This document shows, one piece after another, positions 10,041-13,565 of a stretch of 13,565 bases of DNA (position 1 is the first letter of the stretch; each line of letters begins with the position of its first letter). Location: positions 1-13,565 of the forward strand of contig VBFZ01000080.1 of the NCBI GenBank assembly GCA_005880805.1. The letters run 5' to 3'. This DNA is from Chloroflexota bacterium. GTDB taxonomy: Bacteria > Chloroflexota > Limnocylindria > Limnocylindrales > CSP1-4. The position numbers and the translations under genes are program-made. The notes under the pieces were generated by a model, which worked only from the letters and a program-made list of their open reading frames with translations, was not told where the DNA came from and ran no database searches.

Positions 10041-11618
10041 ATGGCCTCCGTCACCGGCCTCGCGGCCACCATGGCTCGTCGGGCCACGGTGCTCATCCTC
10101 GCGGCGACCGCGGCCACGATCCTGACGTTCGTCCTGCGGTCCGCCGGCGCGGACGAAGTCGCCGTCTTCGTCGTCTCGGCGCTTGCCCTTGGCGCCCTGG
10201 CCGCCATCGTGGGCGAGGCGACCGACGAGCTCGGTTACCGCTTCGGCCCCGGTGCGACCGGCGTCCTCCAGTCGGCGCTCGGCAACCTGCCCGAGCTCTT
10301 CATCTCGATCTTTGCGCTCCAGGCTGGATTGGTCGTCCTGGTCCAGACCGCCCTGATTGGGTCGATCCTCGCGAACACGCTGCTGGTCCTGGGCCTGGCA
10401 TTCATCGCGGGCGGACTGCGCCACGGCGTGCAGCGCTTCGTCCGCGAACGTGTCCGCTTGATCGCGACGCTCCTGTTGTTGTCCGTGGCGGCCCTCACGA
10501 TCCCGACACTGGCGACGGCTCCCGGCGCCCCCGACCAGGGCCACGCCGTCGAGCTGTCGGTGATCACCTCGGTCGTGTTGCTGATCGTCTTCGGGGCATC
10601 GATCCCCTTCTCGATCGCTGGCGGTCCGGGTGCCAGCGCGAGCGTCCACATGGAGGAGGGCCCGGTCTGGCCGCTGTCGCTGGCGCTCGGCGTCCTCGCG
10701 TTGTCGGGCGGAGCCGCCGCACTGGTATCCGACTGGTTCGTGGAGGCCTTGCGTCCGGCCATGGCCGCCATCGGCCTCTCCGAAGCGTTCGTCGGGCTCG
10801 TGATCGTCGCGATCGCGGGCAACGCCGTGGAGCACGTCGTTGGCGTCCAGATGGCGTATCGGAACCGGCCCGACCTCGCGATCAGCCTGATCCTCAACGC
10901 CAGCCTGCAGGTCGCCCTGGCACTAATCCCCGCGCTCGTGATCATCAGCCTGCTCGCGCCCGCGCCGCTGACGCTCGTCCTCTCTCCGCTCCTGCTTGCG
11001 TCGGTCGCGCTGTCAGCCATCCTCGCGGCGGTTATCGTGTTCGACGGCGAATCGACCTGGCTCGAAGGCCTCTCCCTCGTCGGGCTCTACGTGATCATCG
11101 CCGCCAGCGTCTGGTTCCCTCCGCTTGCTGACGCTGACGCTAAGGCAAGCTCAGGCCGAAGCCCTCGCGGCGCCGGATCGCCGCAACGCGATTCCCCCCG
11201 ACCCCGACTACCATCGGCGGATGGATTTCGGGCTGGTCCTGCCGACGATGCCCGATGGCGCGACCGCCGAAGGCATCGAGGCCGCGGCCGAAGCGGCCGA
11301 AGGGCTGGGCTACTCGACGGTGTGGACGACCGACCACGTGCTCGTTCCGCAAACCGCCGCGAGCGAGTACGGCCATATCTACGAGGCCATCCTGGCGTTG
11401 GCGCACGTCGGCGCGCGCCACGCGACGCTGCGGCTGGGCACATCGGTGCTCGTCGTGCCGCAGCGCAACGCGGTTGTCCTGGCCAAGGAGCTGGCAACCC
11501 TCGACGCGCTGACCCGGGGTCGGGTGATCGCCGGCGTCGGATTGGGCTGGAACGAGGTCGAGTTCCGCAATCTCGGCATGGGCGACCGGTTCCACGTGCG
11601 CGGCGCCTACCTCGATGA
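10041..11618 (+). CDS. CaCA-family Ca2+/H+ antiporter, stop probably lost by a frameshift
   Basis: Integral membrane cation/proton antiporter of the CAX type, expected to export Ca2+ in exchange for protons. Seen: about ten to eleven hydrophobic segments and the two inverted alpha-repeats with GNLPEL (81-86, Glu85) and GNAVEH (260-265, Glu264), the ion-binding signatures of CAX proteins, plus the acidic linker HMEEGP (203-208). The conserved part ends at about residue 361 (VIIAASVWFPP, near 11123), the normal CAX C-terminus. The frame does not stop there: it continues for another 164 Arg/Gly/Pro-rich residues to 11618, overlapping the promoter and first 398 nt of the next gene in a different frame. 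A neighbouring frame has TGA at 11129-11131, which one missing base would bring into phase, so the functional gene most likely ends about 11131. ATG 10041 is supported by TATCCT 6 nt upstream. Confidence 0.75.
   Translation: MASVTGLAATMARRATVLILAATAATILTFVLRSAGADEVAVFVVSALALGALAAIVGEATDELGYRFGPGATGVLQSALGNLPELFISIFALQAGLVVLVQTALIGSILANTLLVLGLAFIAGGLRHGVQRFVRERVRLIATLLLLSVAALTIPTLATAPGAPDQGHAVELSVITSVVLLIVFGASIPFSIAGGPGASASVHMEEGPVWPLSLALGVLALSGGAAALVSDWFVEALRPAMAAIGLSEAFVGLVIVAIAGNAVEHVVGVQMAYRNRPDLAISLILNASLQVALALIPALVIISLLAPAPLTLVLSPLLLASVALSAILAAVIVFDGESTWLEGLSLVGLYVIIAASVWFPPLADADAKASSGRSPRGAGSPQRDSPRPRLPSADGFRAGPADDARWRDRRRHRGRGRSGRRAGLLDGVDDRPRARSANRRERVRPYLRGHPGVGARRRAPRDAAAGHIGARRAAAQRGCPGQGAGNPRRADPGSGDRRRRIGLERGRVPQSRHGRPVPRARRLPR
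11112..11143 (+). other. Probable one-base frameshift and triple stop at the antiporter end
   Basis: Directly after the last conserved antiporter codons, the sequence holds TGA (11129), TGA (11135) and TAA (11141) spaced 6 nt apart, all in one frame that differs from the antiporter frame by a single missing base. Restoring one base around 11112-11127 would end the protein a few residues after WFPP, as in its relatives. Whether this is a sequencing or assembly error or a true mutation cannot be decided here. Confidence 0.6.
11209..11214 (+). promoter_or_regulatory. Putative -10 box of the LLM oxidoreductase gene, leaderless
   Basis: TACCAT followed by CGGCGG (6 nt) and ATG 11221, the same arrangement as at 6519 and 10008. 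It supports both the start codon of the oxidoreductase and the view that the antiporter gene really ends upstream of it. Confidence 0.6.
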
Positions 11619-12129
11619 GACAGTCCGGCTCTGGCGTCACCTGTGGTCGGGTTCGCGGGAGCCGTTCGTCGGTCGATTCCACGAGATCCGCGACTTCGTC
11701 TTCGGGCCGCTGCCGGCCCAGGGGGCGCATCTGCCGATCCTGTTCGGGGGCCGCTCGCCGGTCGCCATTCGACGGGCTGGCCGAATCGGCGACTGGTACC
11801 ACTCCAGCGCGACCGGCCCGGACGCCTACGCGCCGCGGATCCCGATCATCCGCGAAGCGGCGGGCGCCGCTGGCCGCCAGATGCCCCGGCTGTCGGCCCG
11901 GGTCAACGTTCGGTTCGGTGACTTCGACGGTCGGTTCTACGCGATCTCGGGGTCGCCGGACGCAATGGCCGCCGAGGTGGCCCGCTTCGAGAGTCTCGGC
12001 GTCGAGCACCTCGCGCTGGCCTTCGGCGAAACCGACGCGGCGAAGGTGGTCGCGGCCGCCGAGCGGTTCGATCGTGAGGTTGCGGCTCGCTCGCGAGCTG
12101 CTACCCAGCCACCGCCCGCGGCCCGCTGA
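11221..12129 (+). CDS. LLM-class F420-dependent oxidoreductase (TIGR03619-like)
   Basis: A 302-residue luciferase-like monooxygenase-fold protein (TIM barrel), of the group that generally uses coenzyme F420 rather than FMN. The substrate is unknown. Seen: an N-terminal strand MDFGLVLPTM, AEGLGYSTVWTTDHVLVP (26-43) with the DH pair typical of the family, LRLGTSVLVVPQRNAVVLAK (70-89), TRGRVIAGVGLGWNEVEFRN (98-117), which is the strongest subgroup signature (GRv--GvG-GW---E), and ILFGGRSPVAIRRAGRIGDW (173-192). Length is normal. The start is ATG 11221, 6 nt after a TACCAT box; in-frame upstream starts would lie in the antiporter's conserved end. The next gene begins 12 nt after its stop, which suggests a three-gene operon with a papain-fold-like protein and a molybdopterin oxidoreductase. 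The assignment to F420 is by family, not proven by sequence. Confidence 0.9.
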   Translation: MDFGLVLPTMPDGATAEGIEAAAEAAEGLGYSTVWTTDHVLVPQTAASEYGHIYEAILALAHVGARHATLRLGTSVLVVPQRNAVVLAKELATLDALTRGRVIAGVGLGWNEVEFRNLGMGDRFHVRGAYLDETVRLWRHLWSGSREPFVGRFHEIRDFVFGPLPAQGAHLPILFGGRSPVAIRRAGRIGDWYHSSATGPDAYAPRIPIIREAAGAAGRQMPRLSARVNVRFGDFDGRFYAISGSPDAMAAEVARFESLGVEHLALAFGETDAAKVVAAAERFDREVAARSRAATQPPPAAR

Positions 12130-12141
12130 CCGACTCTCACG

Positions 12142-12846
12142 ATGGCTGTCGCGCGCGTACCAGAATTCCTCCCCTCGACGCGCGGCCTTCACTTCGCAAA
12201 CGCGTTCCCGCACGAGCGCACCGTCCGGCTTGGTGCCGGCCCGGTCGGGATTCGAGTCGGTGACGCGGCGGATGGGCTGTGCGGCGGCATGGCGTTCGCG
12301 ACTCGGGACCTCTTCGAGATCGGCGCCGTGCCGCCCGACGACCGGGACCCTCCGCCCGGACGTAGTCCGCGATTCCAGTACCTGGTCAATCGCCAGATCG
12401 ACAGCTTCGACTTCGGCCGAGTGCCGCTGCGCTTCTACGACCTGATGGCGCTTCACCCGGAAGCGCCGACCTGGTGGAGCCGGCTGCTCGGTCGCCGGCG
12501 TCCGAGCCGGGTGATGGTCGAGGACGAGTGGCCGCGCATCCGCGCGGACATCGATGACGGGCACCTGTCGGCGATCGGACTCGTGCGGATCCATTCGCTG
12601 GACCCGCGGCGCCTCGGCCAAAACCACCAGGTGCTGTGCTACGGCTACGCGGTGGACGATCGGCGCCTCGTGCTCGCGATCTACGACCCGAACCACCCCG
12701 ACGACGATACGGTCGAGATCAGGCTCACCCTGGACGATTCCCGGACGGCGGCATCGGTCGTTTACACGTCCGGCGAGCCCCTCGTGTGCTTTTTCCGGGC
12801 GCCGTATTCGCCGCGGGTTCCCTCACCATGGCTGGCGACCGCGTGA
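12142..12846 (+). CDS. Uncharacterised protein, probable papain-like (C39-type) fold
   Basis: A 234-residue soluble protein with no signal peptide or membrane helix. It resembles a family of uncharacterised actinobacterial and Chloroflexota proteins that open with FLPSTRGLHFANAFPH. Three conserved-looking spots could form a papain-like catalytic site: Cys47 in DGLCGGMAF, His162 in LGQNHQVLCYGY and Asp182/Asn184 in IYDPNHPDD, in the order and spacing of C39 or bacteriocin-type cysteine peptidases. The middle (FQYLVNRQIDSFD, then EDEWPRIRADIDDGHLSAIGLVRI) fits a helical plus sheet layout seen in this fold. The enzyme activity is an inference; it might bind rather than cut. ATG 12142 lies 12 nt after the upstream stop with no good Shine-Dalgarno, and the 3' end overlaps the next gene by 19 nt, or by 4 nt (GTGA) if that gene starts at GTG 12843. 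Confidence 0.8.
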   Translation: MAVARVPEFLPSTRGLHFANAFPHERTVRLGAGPVGIRVGDAADGLCGGMAFATRDLFEIGAVPPDDRDPPPGRSPRFQYLVNRQIDSFDFGRVPLRFYDLMALHPEAPTWWSRLLGRRRPSRVMVEDEWPRIRADIDDGHLSAIGLVRIHSLDPRRLGQNHQVLCYGYAVDDRRLVLAIYDPNHPDDDTVEIRLTLDDSRTAASVVYTSGEPLVCFFRAPYSPRVPSPWLATA

Positions 12847-13334
12847 TTTCAGCGGCCGCGCTCGATCGCCTGCTCGCGATTCTCCTGGCGGTGGTCGGCG
12901 CTACCGGCCTGCTAACCCTGCGGGCCGGAACGCCCGACACGGCCTGGCTGTTCGTCTTCCACGGACTCCTTGCCGGCGCGCTGCTGGCGGCCATCGTGCT
13001 CAAGCTTCGCGGCAGCCTGGTGCGTGCTGTCCGCGCACGGCGATGGTCGCGGCTGACGGTCGGGCTGCTCGTCTCGCTCGTTGCCCTCGGGAGCGTCGGC
13101 GCCGGGTACGCGTGGGTCTCGTCAGGGACGGTCTGTCGCGCTGCTGCCGATCCTGGCGGTGCACCTGCTGCCGAAGCGTTGGCGTCTCCTCCGTCCTCGG
13201 CTCGTGCCGCCTCGAGCCTCAGGCCACCGTCCGGGCCTCGCCAGTTTCGCTCGCCCGTCGTTCGTGAGTCGCAGGTCGGTGCTGGTAGGCGTCGCGTTCG
13301 GTGGGTTGGCAGCTCTCGCCTTCGGCGTGGCTGA
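12828..13334 (+). CDS. N-terminal membrane part of a split molybdopterin oxidoreductase
   Basis: The literal open frame from ATG 12828 gives 168 residues. The first 100 look real: hydrophobic helices at about 17-33 (AILLAVVGATGLLTLR), 44-62 (AWLFVFHGLLAGALLAAIVL) and 82-104 (TVGLLVSLVALGSVGAGYAW), the usual membrane anchor of SUOX-family oxidoreductases. From about 13125 the frame turns into an Ala/Arg/Pro/Ser-rich stretch without meaning, while the expected continuation appears one frame over. An alternative start is GTG 12843, which makes a GTGA overlap with the previous gene's stop and is attractive for coupling. It seems to be the third gene of the operon starting at 11221. The frame change may be an assembly error or a real mutation. 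Confidence 0.65.
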   Translation: MAGDRVISAAALDRLLAILLAVVGATGLLTLRAGTPDTAWLFVFHGLLAGALLAAIVLKLRGSLVRAVRARRWSRLTVGLLVSLVALGSVGAGYAWVSSGTVCRAAADPGGAPAAEALASPPSSARAASSLRPPSGPRQFRSPVVRESQVGAGRRRVRWVGSSRLRRG

Positions 13335-13565
13335 CGGCCTCGAGCGGCTGACGGGTGGCGCCAGGCGCTTCACGGGTTCGCGCCTGCTGCCGTCCGGTGG
13401 CGTTCCACCGTCTACGACCTTCTTCGGTGAGGCCGCGCCGCCTCTTGATCTGACAGCGTGGCGGCTGTCAGTCGCCGGCCACGTGGGCCGCCCGCGCACC
13501 TTGTCAATCGACGAGCTCCGCGCGCTCGGTGAGACCGAAGTCACGGCAACGCTGGATTGCACCTC
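13117..13565 (+). CDS. C-terminal part of the molybdopterin oxidoreductase, shifted frame, runs off window
   Basis: In the frame one base on from the preceding fragment, the protein resumes as SVALLPILAVHLLPKRWRLL, the end of a membrane helix with a typical basic flank. It continues through a second hydrophobic stretch (SVLVGVAFGGLAALAFGVAD) to LTGGARRFTGSRLLPSGG, TTFFGEAAPPLDLTAWRLSV and HVGRPRTLSIDELRAL, all characteristic of the membrane-bound sulfite-oxidase/YedY-like molybdopterin proteins. The final visible motif, ATLDC (Cys codon 13558-13560), is where the family places the cysteine that ligates molybdenum. The frame is open to the window end. There is no convincing independent start: TTG 13081 or GTG 13159 are the only candidates, so this is best read as the continuation of the gene starting at 12828. 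The substrate is unknown. Confidence 0.75.

Noticed and set aside
10002..10835. N-terminal extension of the DUF255 protein up to 10835
   Set aside because: It is antisense to the conserved antiporter; the family signature starts right after ATG 10001, which has its own -10 box.
11140..12696. 518-codon minus-strand open frame
   Set aside because: It lies opposite the LLM oxidoreductase and papain-like genes; its translation is low-complexity without any family motif, whereas the plus strand carries clear signatures.

Overview
The window is visibly very GC-rich, coding-dense DNA. A lineage of high-GC bacteria fits best, most plausibly Chloroflexota (Limnocylindria/CSP1-4-like) or Actinomycetota. 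The basis is the gene set (bacterial Lhr helicase, an F420-type luciferase-like oxidoreductase, DUF3052, a YyaL/DUF255 protein) and start codons that sit directly behind -10-like hexamers. This taxonomic call is an inference from gene content and style; no marker gene is present.

Layout, left to right. 1-3831 (-): an Lhr-type DNA helicase running off the left edge. 4067-4273 (+): a 68-residue protein with a C-terminal membrane helix and the only strong Shine-Dalgarno in the window, followed by a clear hairpin terminator at 4314-4350. 4346-6076 (-): an AcuC-type deacetylase fused to a C-terminal GNAT acetyltransferase-like domain. It is divergent, with only 18 bp between start codons, from 6095-6493 (+), a DUF3052 protein. 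6531-6740 (+) is a small membrane protein that overlaps 6701-7306 (+), a Mug/TDG-type DNA glycosylase. Converging on these are 7351-7860 (-), a GNAT acetyltransferase, and 7857-10001 (-), a thioredoxin-fold DUF255/YyaL protein, coupled by an ATGA overlap. 10041 onward (+): a CaCA-family Ca2+/H+ antiporter whose frame misses its expected stop and stays open to 11618. It runs through the start of 11221-12129 (+), an LLM-class F420-dependent oxidoreductase. Then come 12142-12846 (+), a probable papain-like-fold protein, and 12828-13565 (+), a membrane-anchored molybdopterin oxidoreductase. The last is split by a frame change near 13116-13140 and runs off the right edge.

Most genes are unrelated housekeeping or stress functions: DNA repair (Lhr, Mug-type glycosylase), protein or metabolite acetylation control (AcuC-GNAT, GNAT), ion homeostasis and redox. 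They form short divergent or convergent units rather than one pathway. The most notable signals are the deacetylase-acetyltransferase fusion, the recurrent hexamer-N6-start arrangement that implies leaderless mRNAs (with two divergent -10 boxes lying on top of each other at 6083-6089), and two frame disruptions within 2 kb in the right part. I did not find CRISPR arrays, tRNA/rRNA genes, insertion sequences or prophage genes, and nothing here clearly amounts to a new multi-gene system.
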